A stretch of DNA of 64,000 nucleotides, taken from NCBI GenBank assembly GCA_965203565.1, contig OZ241896.1, positions 2,790,001 through 2,854,000 on the forward strand, written 5' to 3'. A program made the translations under genes and the position numbers. Source of the DNA: JAAXGX01 sp965203565 (GTDB lineage Bacteria; Acidobacteriota; Vicinamibacteria; Vicinamibacterales; UBA8438). Every line of letters begins with the position of its first letter. Within the stretch, counting starts at the first letter, position 1. The notes under the pieces were generated by a model. The model saw nothing but the letters and a program-made list of their open reading frames with translations, had not been told where the DNA came from and did no database searches. Positions 1 to 9,020 of this stretch are shown here, piece after piece.

Positions 1-35
1 AGAGTCGGTATCCAATTGCGAGTGACTGGACGGCA

Positions 36-58
36 ATTATAAATATTTTATCAAACAT
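36..58 (-). promoter_or_regulatory. AT-rich patch with TATAAT-like box
   Basis: A short AT-rich stretch in otherwise GC-rich DNA. The minus strand carries TATAAT at 36-41, and the plus strand carries a weak TTGCGA-N16-TATAAA arrangement at 16-43. It could drive a gene beyond the left edge on the minus strand. No good minus-strand -35 is visible, so this is tentative. Confidence 0.2.
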
Positions 59-98
59 TTGGCGGTGAGCCGCGTGTTCCGGGACACCAACCGGGCTG

Positions 99-1193
99 TC
101 AGCGGCCGAGCAGCGGCGACGGCCGGTGCGGCGCGTAGCGGACGAGGCGCCGGCGGGCGACCTCGCCGGCGTAGACGTTGCCTTCGAAGTCGACGCCGAG
201 AAACTCGATGCCGGCGCCCACGTCCTCGTCGTGCTGCGGGATGAAGTGGGTCACCCAGGCCTGCTCGGTCTTCAGGTCGCCGATCCGGATCCCCTTCTCC
301 CACCCGAAGTTGCTGCGCCAGTTGTCGGGCGGGCCTTCGCGGACCATCCCGGAGAGGCCGTCGCCGGCGTACAGGACGTCGTTCCGGTCGATGAACAGCC
401 CGCTCGGCTTGCCGTAGTGCGTCCAGATGTACAGCAGGCCGCCGTCCGGATCGAAGACCTGGATCCGGCTGTTGCCCCGGTCGGCGACGTAGACCCGCCC
501 GCGGGAGTCGATCTTGACGTCGTGCGGATCGCTGAAGCGGGCCGCTTCCTTGCTCTCCGAGCCGACCCCGCCGCCGATCGCCCGCAGGAACCGGCCGTCG
601 CGCGAGAACCGGACGATCCGGTTGTTGCCGCCGCGGTGGCCGTCCGTCACCCAGACGTCGCCGTTGGGGGCGACCGCCACCCCTGACGGGCCGTTGAAGC
701 GGCGCTCGTCGTCGCCCCAGACGCCGGCCTCGCCGAGGCGCATCACCACGTCGCCCTGCTGGTTCAACTTCAGCACCTGGTGCCCGATCCCGATCGCCTC
801 GCCCGGCGCCGCGCGCGGGTCGCCGTGCGCCCCGCCTTCGGTCACCCACAGGAACCCTTCACGGTCGAGGAAGAAGCCGTGCGGGAAGCCGAACAGGCCG
901 GCGCCCAGGCTGTCGACGAGGTTGCCTTCGAGGTCGAACTTCAGGATCGGGTCGAGATCGGAGCCCGCGCACTGGTTCGCGCCGCACCGGTCGAGAATCC
1001 AGAGATGCCGGCCGTCCGGGTCGGGGAAGACGCCGCTCACCATGCCCAGCGCGCGCCCGTCGGGGAGCCGCTCCCAGCCGAACGTCGCCCGGTACGGATT
1101 GGTGGTGGACGACTGGGCCTGGAGCGCCGCGCCGGCCGCCGCCGTCTGGGCGGCCAGCGCGGCGGCGACGGCGGCTTCGCGGAAACGCGCCAT
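99..1193 (-). CDS. Secreted NHL-repeat six-bladed beta-propeller (PAL-like)
   Basis: A 364-residue protein with an N-terminal signal peptide (alanine-rich, cleavage near residue 26, AQS). It has repeated NHL-type blades, for example FGFPHGFFLDREGFLWV, FNGPSGVAVAPNGDVWV and FSDPHDVKIDSRGRVYVAD. This layout matches the bacterial group related to peptidyl-alpha-hydroxyglycine alpha-amidating lyases. The catalytic role is not established for such bacterial members, so a periplasmic or extracellular propeller is the safe call. The stop codon is followed by a sequence giving TGACAGCCCG on the coding strand, the motif also seen at the ends of the interspersed elements in this window. Confidence 0.82.
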   Translation of the reverse strand: MARFREAAVAAALAAQTAAAGAALQAQSSTTNPYRATFGWERLPDGRALGMVSGVFPDPDGRHLWILDRCGANQCAGSDLDPILKFDLEGNLVDSLGAGLFGFPHGFFLDREGFLWVTEGGAHGDPRAAPGEAIGIGHQVLKLNQQGDVVMRLGEAGVWGDDERRFNGPSGVAVAPNGDVWVTDGHRGGNNRIVRFSRDGRFLRAIGGGVGSESKEAARFSDPHDVKIDSRGRVYVADRGNSRIQVFDPDGGLLYIWTHYGKPSGLFIDRNDVLYAGDGLSGMVREGPPDNWRSNFGWEKGIRIGDLKTEQAWVTHFIPQHDEDVGAGIEFLGVDFEGNVYAGEVARRRLVRYAPHRPSPLLGR

Positions 1194-1245
1194 GACGGTT
1201 CACCTCCCGCTCTGCGGGCGAAGGTACCCGCACCGCGGGCGGGCG

Positions 1246-3261
1246 TCAAGACCGGTCCGGCGCCGCGCCGGTCCGCCCGCCGGCCGCCGCTCGGCCGGCT
1301 GACCCGGCCGGCGGGCGTGAAGTCCCGGCCGGCTCCGGCAGGTTGTCGACAGCCAGCGGCTCTATCGGATCCGGAAGGGGAAACCCGAAGATCCGGGAGT
1401 AGAAGTAGAGTTCCCCCTCGAAGGTGCGCCGGATCGTCTCGGCCCGGCGGAAGCCGTGCTGTTCCCCTTCGTACAGCACGAGCGCCACCGGCAGACCCTT
1501 GGCGCGCAGCGCGTCCGCCATCCGCGTCGCCTGATCGGGCGGCGCGATCCGGTCCTCCAGCCCCTGGAACAGGACGACGGGACAGGACAGCCCGGCGGCG
1601 TGATGCACGGGCGAGCGGGCGGCCAGCACGTCCCGCCGCCGGGGATACGGCGCAACGAGCCGGTCGAGGTAGCGCGACTCGAACTTGTGGGTGCTCCGGG
1701 CCAGCGCCTCCAGATCGCTGACGCCGTACGAGCAGGCCCCGGCGCTGAAGACGTCCCGGAACGCGAGGGCGCACAGCGTCGTGTATCCGCCCGCGCTGTT
1801 TCCCCGGATGGCCAGCCGCTCGCCGTCGACCTCGCCGCGGGCCGCCAGGAGCCGCGCGCCGTTGACGCAGTCGTCGACGTCCACGACGCCCCACGCTCCG
1901 TCGAGGCGGCGCCGGTACTCCCGCCCGTATCCGCTGCTGCCCCCGTAGTTGACGTCCAGCACCGCGAAACCCCGGCTGGTCCAGTACTGGACCGCCATGT
2001 CCAGACCGGTCGTGGCGGCGCCGGTCGGCCCGCCGTGCGTCCGGACCAGCAGCGGCGGCCGTTCGCCGGCCGGCCCGGTGAACGCGGCGTTCGCCGGCCG
2101 GTACAGGAAGGCGTGGGCGGTCGCGCCGTCCGTCGAGGGGAACTCCAGCGCCTCCGGCGTGGAGATCGCTTCCGGGGGCGCGTCCGTCCCGGCCGCGCGG
2201 CCGAGGACCTCGGTCCGCCGGCTGGCGACGTCGACGCCGGCCACCACCGGGCCGCAGGTGGGCGAGGCGCCTCGGAACACCGCCCTTCCCGCGTCAGCGG
2301 CGACGCTGGAGATGTCCGAAAAGCCGGTCTCGATCGGGTCGAACCGTCCGCGCGCCGCATCCAGGACGGCCAGCGTCCACGATCCCCGCCGGGCGTACGC
2401 GCAGACGATGAGGTCCGGGCCCGCGAACCCGTACGTGCTCATCCCCAGGCTCCACTGCGGCGCGCCGAACTCGGCCTCCATCGCATGCAGCCGCTCGGCG
2501 CGGCCGCCGCGCCATCGGTAGAGATTCCACCAGCCGGACCGGTCGGACACGAAGTGCAGGACGCCGCCGGGCGACCAGGCCGGCTGGAAGATCGACTCCG
2601 CCGGACCGCCCGCGATCTTCGCCGGCTCGTCGATCCGTCCCGCGGCGTCGAACCTGCCCGTCCACAGCTCCGCGCCGTCCCAGGGCATGTTCGGGCGGCT
2701 CCAGGCGAGCCACGCCAGCCGCGACCCGTCCGGATGCAGGCGCGGCGACGAGTAGAAGTCGGCGCCCGCCGCGAGCACCCGGCTGTCACCGCCGTCGAGC
2801 GGCGCGGCGGCCAGCGTGTTGACCGCTTCCGGCCGGCCGGCCGCGTGGTCCTCGCGGACGCAGATCAGGCGGCGCCGGCGCCGGTCGACGGCGAGATCCG
2901 CGTACCGCAGACCGCCCGCCGGGGTCAGCGGCTCGGGGCCTCGGCCGGGCGCCTGTCGATACAGGCGCTGATCGGCGAAGTTGCTGAAGTACGCGACGCC
3001 CCGGTCGACGACGTACGCGCCGCCGCCGTACTCGTGCACCCGCGTGCGGACGCTGAAGCCGGCCGGTGTGACGTCACTGACGACGCCGCTCCCGTCGCGG
3101 CGCACGACGACGCTGCGTCCGCCCTCGGACGGCCGCGTCTCGACCCAGTAGACGTCGGCGCCGTCGATCCGGATCCGCTCGCGCGCGACGGCGTCGGAGA
3201 CGAGCAGATCCGCGGCGATCGGCGACTTCCACGAGCCGTACGGCGCGGGCCGGGGCGGCAT
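1246..3261 (-). CDS. S9 family peptidase (acylaminoacyl peptidase/DPP-like)
   Basis: A 671-residue prolyl-oligopeptidase-family serine peptidase. Residues about 30-390 form a WD40/PD40-type propeller and about 400-645 the alpha/beta-hydrolase domain. The nucleophile lies in GNSAGGY (Ser near 489), the acid in LEDRIAPPDQ (Asp near 570) and the histidine in GEQHGFR (His near 601). No signal peptide is evident, so it is probably cytoplasmic and cleaves short peptides. The last 30 residues are a low-complexity Pro/Ala/Gly/Arg tail running to the stop, perhaps an extension past the ancestral end. It lies 37 bp downstream of the NCS2-like permease on the same strand. Confidence 0.93.
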   Translation of the reverse strand: MPPRPAPYGSWKSPIAADLLVSDAVARERIRIDGADVYWVETRPSEGGRSVVVRRDGSGVVSDVTPAGFSVRTRVHEYGGGAYVVDRGVAYFSNFADQRLYRQAPGRGPEPLTPAGGLRYADLAVDRRRRRLICVREDHAAGRPEAVNTLAAAPLDGGDSRVLAAGADFYSSPRLHPDGSRLAWLAWSRPNMPWDGAELWTGRFDAAGRIDEPAKIAGGPAESIFQPAWSPGGVLHFVSDRSGWWNLYRWRGGRAERLHAMEAEFGAPQWSLGMSTYGFAGPDLIVCAYARRGSWTLAVLDAARGRFDPIETGFSDISSVAADAGRAVFRGASPTCGPVVAGVDVASRRTEVLGRAAGTDAPPEAISTPEALEFPSTDGATAHAFLYRPANAAFTGPAGERPPLLVRTHGGPTGAATTGLDMAVQYWTSRGFAVLDVNYGGSSGYGREYRRRLDGAWGVVDVDDCVNGARLLAARGEVDGERLAIRGNSAGGYTTLCALAFRDVFSAGACSYGVSDLEALARSTHKFESRYLDRLVAPYPRRRDVLAARSPVHHAAGLSCPVVLFQGLEDRIAPPDQATRMADALRAKGLPVALVLYEGEQHGFRRAETIRRTFEGELYFYSRIFGFPLPDPIEPLAVDNLPEPAGTSRPPAGSAGRAAAGGRTGAAPDRS

Positions 3262-3298
3262 TCGGCGTCTCCTCAGCCGCCGCCGGCGCCGGGCCGGC

Positions 3299-5029
3299 TC
3301 ATCGGAGCGGCCGGCTGTCGACGGTGACGGTGAGCACGTCCAGTTCGCGGAACTGTTCGTGCTTCACCTCCCGCGCCATGTGACGCAGGATCCGGAGGCC
3401 GGCGTCGTCGATGGCGGACGCCTCCTCGCTCAGCCCGTGCAGGCGCGCCTCCAGGTTCTCCGCCTCCGGTCCGCTGACGAACTCCAGCTCCAGCGCGTCG
3501 CCCGGATGCCGCACGGCGAGGCTGATCGGGCGCGGCGCCGAGGCGTCCGCCTGCCGGTCGAGAAGATAGACGAACGCCTCTTCGCCGGCGAGCTGCAGGC
3601 GGTCGGCGGCCGGCGGGTCCCACCCGGCCGACGCCGCGGCGTCGTCGAGGATGGCGCGCAGCTTCGTGATCGACGCCGGGGACGGCGGCAGCGGCCGGCG
3701 GCCGGCGCGGTGGCGGAGCGAGACCAGGAAGGTCAGGACGACGGCGACCATGCCGCCGGCGGTCATCCCGTTGTCGAGCAGGCCGACCGACCAGGCCGGC
3801 AGGTGGTCCGGGTAGATCTGGCCGTTCTGGAATCCGACCCCCAACCAGAACGACAGGCAGACGATCAGCCCTTTCTCGTAGGTGAGGCCGCCGGCCATGA
3901 CCAGCCGGAGTCCCTGCCGGAACAGCAGCACGATCAGGATCAGCAGATACGCGCCGGCGACCGGGTCGGGCACGACGCGCAGCAGGGCGGCGACCTTCGG
4001 AAAGAACGCCGTCGCGACGATGATCAGCCCGCCGTACAGCGCGACGCGCCGGGCGGCCACGCCGGTCAGGTCGGCCACCGAGATGCTCGTGGCGTACGTG
4101 GTGTTCGGCATCGTGCCCGCGAGGCCGGCCAGGAGGTTGCCGACGCCGTCCGCGTTCACCGCCCCCTGGACCGCCTTGAAGTTCACCGGCGGCGCGCCGC
4201 GGTGCGAGACGCGCTGGATGGCGATGGCGTCGCCGTACGTCTCGATGGCGCCGATGACGGTGACGATGACGAACGGCGGGAGCAGGCCGAAGAAGCGTGC
4301 GTCGAACGACAGGTCGACGCCGGGCCAGGCCGCCGCCGGCAGCCCGAACCAGGCGGCGTCGGTCACCGGCGACCAGTCGAGCAGTCCGAGCGGCGCCGCC
4401 GCCAGGCAGCCGGCCAGCACCCCGAGGAGCGGCGCCCAGAGCTGGAGCGGGCCGGAGGCGTACAGCGACACCCCGACGATCGTGACGAACGCGGCGAGCG
4501 CCGCGGCGGGCGCCGCCATCGACGCCGGGTCCACCCCTTCGGGCGTCCGGCCCAGCATGTCGGTGCAGAGCGGGAAGACGTTGACCGCAATCAGCAGCAC
4601 CACCGCGCCGCCGACGGTCGGCGTCACGATCCGGCGGAACAGCGACAGCCGCGCCGCGAAGAAGAACTGCACCGCCGCCGAGACGATCACCAGGCTCGCC
4701 AGCAGGGGCAGGCCGCCGAGCGCCGCCGCCGAGGTGCAGACGGCCAGGAACGCGCCGGACGTCCCCATGTAGAGCGGGTAGCCGGAGCCGAACGCGCCGA
4801 GCGGCCGGGCCTGCAGCACGGTGGTGAGGCCGCTGACGAGCAGGGCCGCGAACACCGCCCATTCGATCCCGTCCGGACGCTCCGCGGCGGTCAGCACGAT
4901 GATCGGCAGCAGAACGATGCCGGTCAGGATCAGGGCGACGGTCTGCAGGCCGAGCAGCGCCGCCAGCCCGTGCGGGGGCGGCTCGTCCACGGTGAAGCGC
5001 AGGGAACGGCCGCCGCTGTCTTCGTTCAT
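3299..5029 (-). CDS. NCS2-type xanthine/uracil permease with C-terminal ATPase-like domain
   Basis: A 576-residue protein. Residues about 25-430 are strongly hydrophobic with 12-14 predicted membrane segments and NCS2 features, such as GSGYPLYMGTSGAFLAVC and a segment with PNTTYATSI. After about residue 440 comes a soluble domain of about 130 residues with LQLAGEEAFVYLLD, resembling the N-box of HATPase_c/RsbW-type domains, followed by a conserved-looking GLRILRHM segment. NCS2 carriers normally end after the last helix, so this is a fusion. The membrane part should import purines, pyrimidines or related solutes. The soluble part may sense or regulate, which is inference. The start at 5029 follows the Nramp-like gene by 52 bp. 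Confidence 0.85.
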   Translation of the reverse strand: MNEDSGGRSLRFTVDEPPPHGLAALLGLQTVALILTGIVLLPIIVLTAAERPDGIEWAVFAALLVSGLTTVLQARPLGAFGSGYPLYMGTSGAFLAVCTSAAALGGLPLLASLVIVSAAVQFFFAARLSLFRRIVTPTVGGAVVLLIAVNVFPLCTDMLGRTPEGVDPASMAAPAAALAAFVTIVGVSLYASGPLQLWAPLLGVLAGCLAAAPLGLLDWSPVTDAAWFGLPAAAWPGVDLSFDARFFGLLPPFVIVTVIGAIETYGDAIAIQRVSHRGAPPVNFKAVQGAVNADGVGNLLAGLAGTMPNTTYATSISVADLTGVAARRVALYGGLIIVATAFFPKVAALLRVVPDPVAGAYLLILIVLLFRQGLRLVMAGGLTYEKGLIVCLSFWLGVGFQNGQIYPDHLPAWSVGLLDNGMTAGGMVAVVLTFLVSLRHRAGRRPLPPSPASITKLRAILDDAAASAGWDPPAADRLQLAGEEAFVYLLDRQADASAPRPISLAVRHPGDALELEFVSGPEAENLEARLHGLSEEASAIDDAGLRILRHMAREVKHEQFRELDVLTVTVDSRPLR

Positions 5030-5081
5030 CCGCCGGCCTCGGCGATCAGCTCCCTGTTCATCTTCGTGTTCATGAACCGGT

Positions 5082-6296
5082 CTACTCGATCAACCCGGCC
5101 AGCCGCGCCAGCTGGACGGCCGACAGCAGGCCGATCACCGCCGTCGCGAGGCCGCCGAGCGCGTTGGCGAGCCGGGAGTTCCGGAACCGGCCGACGATCT
5201 CGGCGCGGTTCGCGATCACCAGCAGGAGCACGAGGACGATCGGCAGGAAGACGGCGTTCGCCGCCTGCGCCAGGACGATCACCTGGTAGGGCGAACCGCC
5301 GAACGCGACGCCGCACGCCACGCCGGTGATCAGCACGAACCCGCCGAGCGCCCGCAGGCGCGCGCTCCGCAGGTCGGGCGCCCACCCGAACGCTCCGGAG
5401 ACGGCGTACGCGGCGGCGAGCGGCGCCGTGATCGACGAGGTAAGACCGGCGGCGCACAGCCCGGCGCCGAACAGCAGGGGCGCGTACGGCCCGAGTATCG
5501 GTGCGAGCTGCCGGCCGACGGCCGCCGCGTCGGCCTCCACGCCCAACCCCTGCAGCGGCATGGCGGTGACCAGCACGGAGGCGGTGACGAGTCCGCCGAG
5601 CGCCACCGAGCAGATCGTGTCGACCCGCGCCTCCCGGACGTTCTCCGCGGCGCGGGCCGGGTCGGGCCACTGCTCCAGCGCGGTGCTCGCGTGCAGGAAC
5701 AGGTTGTACGAGACGACCGTGGTGCCGATCAGCGCGAGGACGACGAGCAGCGCGCCGGGCGGCATCCGGGGCACGAGGGCGCCGGCCAGGAGCTCGCCGA
5801 CGCTCGGCGCCGTGAGGGCCGCCACGAGGCAGAAGACGACGCTCATCATCACCACCAGCCCGACCAGGGCGTTCTGGATCGTCCGGTACCGGCCGGTCAG
5901 CAGCAGGACGCCGGCGAGCGCCCCCATCGAGACGATCATCACGCCCGGGTCGAGGCCGGTGATCAGGTTGAAGCCGAGCGACGCGCCGATCAGGTTGCCG
6001 GCCTGGAACGCGGCGTTGCCCAGCAGGATCGTCACCGCGATCAGCGCGGCCACCGCGCCCCGGAGCGCCGGCGACGCGATGCTGGCCCGGATCGACTCGG
6101 CCAGACCCTGGCGTCCGGCGATGCCGACCCGGGCCGCCATGTCCTGCAGAACGATGGTCGCCGCCACCGAGAAGACGATGGCCCAGAGCAGCGCGGCGCC
6201 GTACCCCGCGCCCGCGGCGCTCGCCGTGACGATCGTCCCCGGACCGATGAACGCCGCGGAGACGAGCAGCCCCGGGCCGAGTCGGAATCTCGCCAT
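5082..6296 (-). CDS. Nramp-related transporter with non-canonical metal site
   Basis: About 404 residues and about 11 hydrophobic segments, starting at ATG 6294-6296 (MARFRLGPG). The overall fold matches the Nramp/MntH family. The helix-1 motif DPGN is replaced by GPGT (AAFIGPGTIVTASAAGAG) and the helix-6 MPH motif is replaced by LHAST. Canonical Nramp proteins bind Mn2+ or Fe2+ through Asp and Asn of DPGN and Met of MPH, so substrate choice is uncertain here. A -10-like TATACT lies about 59 bp upstream, in a divergent promoter region shared with cysQ. Confidence 0.85.
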   Translation of the reverse strand: MARFRLGPGLLVSAAFIGPGTIVTASAAGAGYGAALLWAIVFSVAATIVLQDMAARVGIAGRQGLAESIRASIASPALRGAVAALIAVTILLGNAAFQAGNLIGASLGFNLITGLDPGVMIVSMGALAGVLLLTGRYRTIQNALVGLVVMMSVVFCLVAALTAPSVGELLAGALVPRMPPGALLVVLALIGTTVVSYNLFLHASTALEQWPDPARAAENVREARVDTICSVALGGLVTASVLVTAMPLQGLGVEADAAAVGRQLAPILGPYAPLLFGAGLCAAGLTSSITAPLAAAYAVSGAFGWAPDLRSARLRALGGFVLITGVACGVAFGGSPYQVIVLAQAANAVFLPIVLVLLLVIANRAEIVGRFRNSRLANALGGLATAVIGLLSAVQLARLAGLIE

Positions 6297-6354
6297 GGTG
6301 TGCGCGCCGCCGCCGAGCCGCCGCGCAGAGCGGCGCGCCGCGTCGGGCGGCGAC

Positions 6355-6360
6355 AGTATA
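6355..6360 (-). promoter_or_regulatory. Possible -10 box for the Nramp-related gene
   Basis: TATACT on the minus strand, 58 bp before the ATG, in the short divergent spacer between the Nramp-related gene and cysQ. No clear -35 is seen. Confidence 0.3.
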
Positions 6361-6407
6361 ACGCCGTCGCACTCCGGCCGGCCCGCGCGCGGCCCGCGCC
6401 GCCGGGG

Positions 6408-6413
6408 TACACT
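6408..6413 (+). promoter_or_regulatory. Possible -10 box for cysQ, leaderless layout
   Basis: TACACT ends 9 bases before the cysQ ATG. A transcript starting the usual 6-9 bases below a -10 box would begin at or next to the start codon, and no Shine-Dalgarno is present between them. The same arrangement occurs before the NamZ gene. The -35 is weak. Confidence 0.35.
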
Positions 6414-6422
6414 GCAACGCTC

Positions 6423-7232
6423 ATGGACACCCCCTTCGCGCCGATGGAGGAGATCGTCGGGATCGCGTCCGAGGCGGGCGCCGCCGCCCTCGACCTCTAC
6501 CGCAATCAGGAGGCGTGGGTCCGCGAGAAACCGGACGGGTCGCCGGTGACGGCGGCGGACCTGGCGTCGGAGGCGATCATCCGCGCCCGCCTCGAACGGC
6601 TGCGTCCCGAGGTCCCGTACCTGTCGGAGGAGTCGGGGCATCCGCCGGCGGACGAGCGGCGCCGATGGGACCGGTTCTGGCTGGTCGACCCGCTCGACGG
6701 GACGAAGGAGTTCCTGCGGCGGACGGACGAGTTCACCGTCAACGTCGCGCTGATCGAACGGGGCGAGCCGGTGCTCGGCGTCGTGGCGGCGCCGGCGCTC
6801 GGCGTCGTCTACTGCGCGGCGCGGGGCCAAGGCGCCTGGCGGTCGCGCGGCGGCGGGGCGCCCGAGCGGATCCGGTCGCGCCTGGCCGACCCGGACAGGC
6901 CGCTCCGGATCGTCGAGAGCCGCTCCCACCCCAGCCCGGCCCTCGAGGAGTTCCTCCGGCCGTTCACGATCAGCCGCCGGCTGAAGATCGGGAGCTCGCT
7001 CAAGTTCTGCCTCCTGGCGGAGGGGTCGGCCGACGTCTACCCGAGGCTGGGGCCGACGATGGAGTGGGACGTCGGGGCGGGCGACTGCATCTACCGCTGC
7101 TCGTCGGCCGGCGAGCCGCATCCGAGTCCCCTGACCTACAACAAGCCGTCGCTGCGGAACGGCCCGTTCGTGCTCGGGCTGCCGCCGGGCGCCGTCCGCC
7201 GGTCCGCACCGAAGCCGCCGCCCCCGTCGTGA
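6423..7232 (+). CDS. cysQ: 3'(2'),5'-bisphosphate nucleotidase CysQ
   Basis: A 269-residue inositol-monophosphatase-fold enzyme that hydrolyses 3'-phosphoadenosine 5'-phosphate (PAP) left over from sulfotransfer or PAPS reduction. Visible motifs are SEESG near residue 73, the metal-binding DPLDGTKEF near residue 90 and EWDVGAGD near residue 215. The length is normal for the family. It is followed 52 bp later by the sulfate-activation fusion gene, which makes PAPS, so producer and PAP-clearing enzyme sit side by side. The start is fixed by the first in-frame ATG, 9 bases below a TACACT box. Confidence 0.95.
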   Translation: MDTPFAPMEEIVGIASEAGAAALDLYRNQEAWVREKPDGSPVTAADLASEAIIRARLERLRPEVPYLSEESGHPPADERRRWDRFWLVDPLDGTKEFLRRTDEFTVNVALIERGEPVLGVVAAPALGVVYCAARGQGAWRSRGGGAPERIRSRLADPDRPLRIVESRSHPSPALEEFLRPFTISRRLKIGSSLKFCLLAEGSADVYPRLGPTMEWDVGAGDCIYRCSSAGEPHPSPLTYNKPSLRNGPFVLGLPPGAVRRSAPKPPPPS

Positions 7233-7284
7233 TATCCTCAGCGGTTCGCACCGCCGCAACCGTCGCCAGCAGGAGGCCCGCGCC

Positions 7285-9009
7285 TTGACCGACCACCTCA
7301 TTCCCCCGCACGGCGGGACGCTCGTCGACCTGCGCGCAGACGACGACCGGGCCGCCGAGATCAAGGCCGCCTCGCGCGACTGGCCTTCGCACGACCTCAC
7401 GCCGCGGCAGCTTTGCGACCTCGAGCTGCTGCTCGACGGCGGGTTCTCGCCGCTTGCCGGCTTCATGACCCGGCGCGACTACGATCGCGTCTGCGCGGAG
7501 ATGCGCCTCGCGGACGGCGCGCTCTGGCCGATGCCGATCACGCTCGACGTGTCCGAGGCGCTGGCGGAGGCGCTCGAACCGGGCGCGAACCTGGCCCTGC
7601 GCGATCCGGAAGGGGTGATGCTGGCGGCGCTCCGCGTGGAGGAAGTCTGGACGCCCGATCGCCGGGCCGAGGCCGAGGCGGTCTTCGGCGCGGCCAGCCC
7701 GGAGCATCCGGGCGCGGCGCACCTGATCGAACGGACGCAGCCGTGCTACGTCGGCGGGACGCTGACCGGCGTGCAGCCGGTCACGCATTACGACTACCGG
7801 CTGCTCCGCCACTCGCCGCGGGAGCTGCGGGCGGAGTTCGCCAAGCTGGGCTGGACGCGGGTCGTCGCGTTCCAGACGCGCAACCCGATGCACCGGGCGC
7901 ACCAGGAGCTGACGCTGCGGGCGGCCAAGGAGGTGGAGGCCAGCCTGCTGATCCACCCGGTGGTCGGGATGACGAAGCCGGGCGACGTCGACCATTACAC
8001 GCGCGTCCGGTGCTACCAGGCGCTGCTGCACCGGTACCCGCGGAAGACGGCGCTGCTGTCGCTGCTGCCGCTCGCCATGCGGATGGGCGGCCCGCGCGAG
8101 GCGGTCTGGCACGCGATCATCCGGAAGAACTACGGCTGCACCCACCTGATCGTCGGCCGGGACCACGCGGGGCCGGGCGCCGACTCGGCCGGCAAGCCGT
8201 TCTACGGGCCGTACGACGCGCAGCAGCTGCTGCGCGAGCACGAGGCGGAGCTCGGCGTCGCCATGGTCCCGTTCCAGATGATGGTGTACGTCGAGGGGAG
8301 CGATTCGTACGAGCCGGTGGACCAGGTGGCGCCGGGGGCGCGCACACTCGACCTGTCGGGCACCGAGCTGCGCGCGCGGCTGGCCGCCGGCAAGGAGATC
8401 CCGTCCTGGTTCACCTTCCCCGACGTGGTGGAGGAGCTCCGGCGCAGCCATCCGCCCCGCCACCGCCAGGGGTTCACCGTCTTCTTCACCGGGCTGTCGG
8501 GCTCCGGGAAGTCGACCATCGCCAACGCGCTGCTGGTCAAGTTCCTGGAGATGGGCGGCCGGCCGGTGACGCTGCTCGACGGCGACCTCGTCCGCAAGCA
8601 CCTCTCGTCCGAACTCGGCTTCTCGAAGGCGCACCGGGACGTCAACATCCGCCGCATCGGTTACGTGGCGTCCGAGATCACGAAGAACGGCGGCATCGCC
8701 GTCTGCGCGCCTATCGCGCCGTACGACGCCGTCCGCAAGGACGTCCGCGCGATGATCGATCCGGTCGGCGGCTTCGTCCTGGTCCACGTGGACACGCCGG
8801 TCGAGGTGTGCGAGCAACGCGACCGCAAGGGGCTGTACGCGAAGGCGCGGGCCGGCATCATCAAGGAGTTCACCGGCGTCTCCGACCCGTACGAGGAGCC
8901 GGCCGACGCCGACCTCGCTATCGACACGACCGCGTTGACGGCCGAGGAGGCGGCGCAGCAGATCGTCCTGCACCTGGAGAAAGAAGGGTACGTCGCCGGC
9001 GACGTCTGA
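7285..9009 (+). CDS. sat/cysC: Bifunctional sulfate adenylyltransferase / APS kinase
   Basis: A 574-residue fusion. Residues about 1-385 are ATP sulfurylase (sulfate + ATP to APS), with the QTRNPMHRAH nucleotide-binding motif and GRDHAGPG. Residues about 395-574 are APS kinase (APS + ATP to PAPS), with P-loop GLSGSGKST and DGDLVRKHL. The start is TTG at 7285, chosen because AGGAGG ends 8 bases upstream and no ATG fits. Together with CysQ and the DUF4202 gene it forms a three-gene sulfate-activation unit. PAPS may feed sulfate reduction or sulfotransferases; a sulfotransferase gene is present at 59.3-60.2 kb. Confidence 0.96.
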   Translation: MTDHLIPPHGGTLVDLRADDDRAAEIKAASRDWPSHDLTPRQLCDLELLLDGGFSPLAGFMTRRDYDRVCAEMRLADGALWPMPITLDVSEALAEALEPGANLALRDPEGVMLAALRVEEVWTPDRRAEAEAVFGAASPEHPGAAHLIERTQPCYVGGTLTGVQPVTHYDYRLLRHSPRELRAEFAKLGWTRVVAFQTRNPMHRAHQELTLRAAKEVEASLLIHPVVGMTKPGDVDHYTRVRCYQALLHRYPRKTALLSLLPLAMRMGGPREAVWHAIIRKNYGCTHLIVGRDHAGPGADSAGKPFYGPYDAQQLLREHEAELGVAMVPFQMMVYVEGSDSYEPVDQVAPGARTLDLSGTELRARLAAGKEIPSWFTFPDVVEELRRSHPPRHRQGFTVFFTGLSGSGKSTIANALLVKFLEMGGRPVTLLDGDLVRKHLSSELGFSKAHRDVNIRRIGYVASEITKNGGIAVCAPIAPYDAVRKDVRAMIDPVGGFVLVHVDTPVEVCEQRDRKGLYAKARAGIIKEFTGVSDPYEEPADADLAIDTTALTAEEAAQQIVLHLEKEGYVAGDV

Positions 9010-9020
9010 CTGATGCGGTG

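Noticed and set aside
1456..3327. 623-codon plus-strand ORF opposite the S9 peptidase
   Set aside because: Antisense shadow of high GC content; composition is Arg/Pro/Asp-rich and matches no family.
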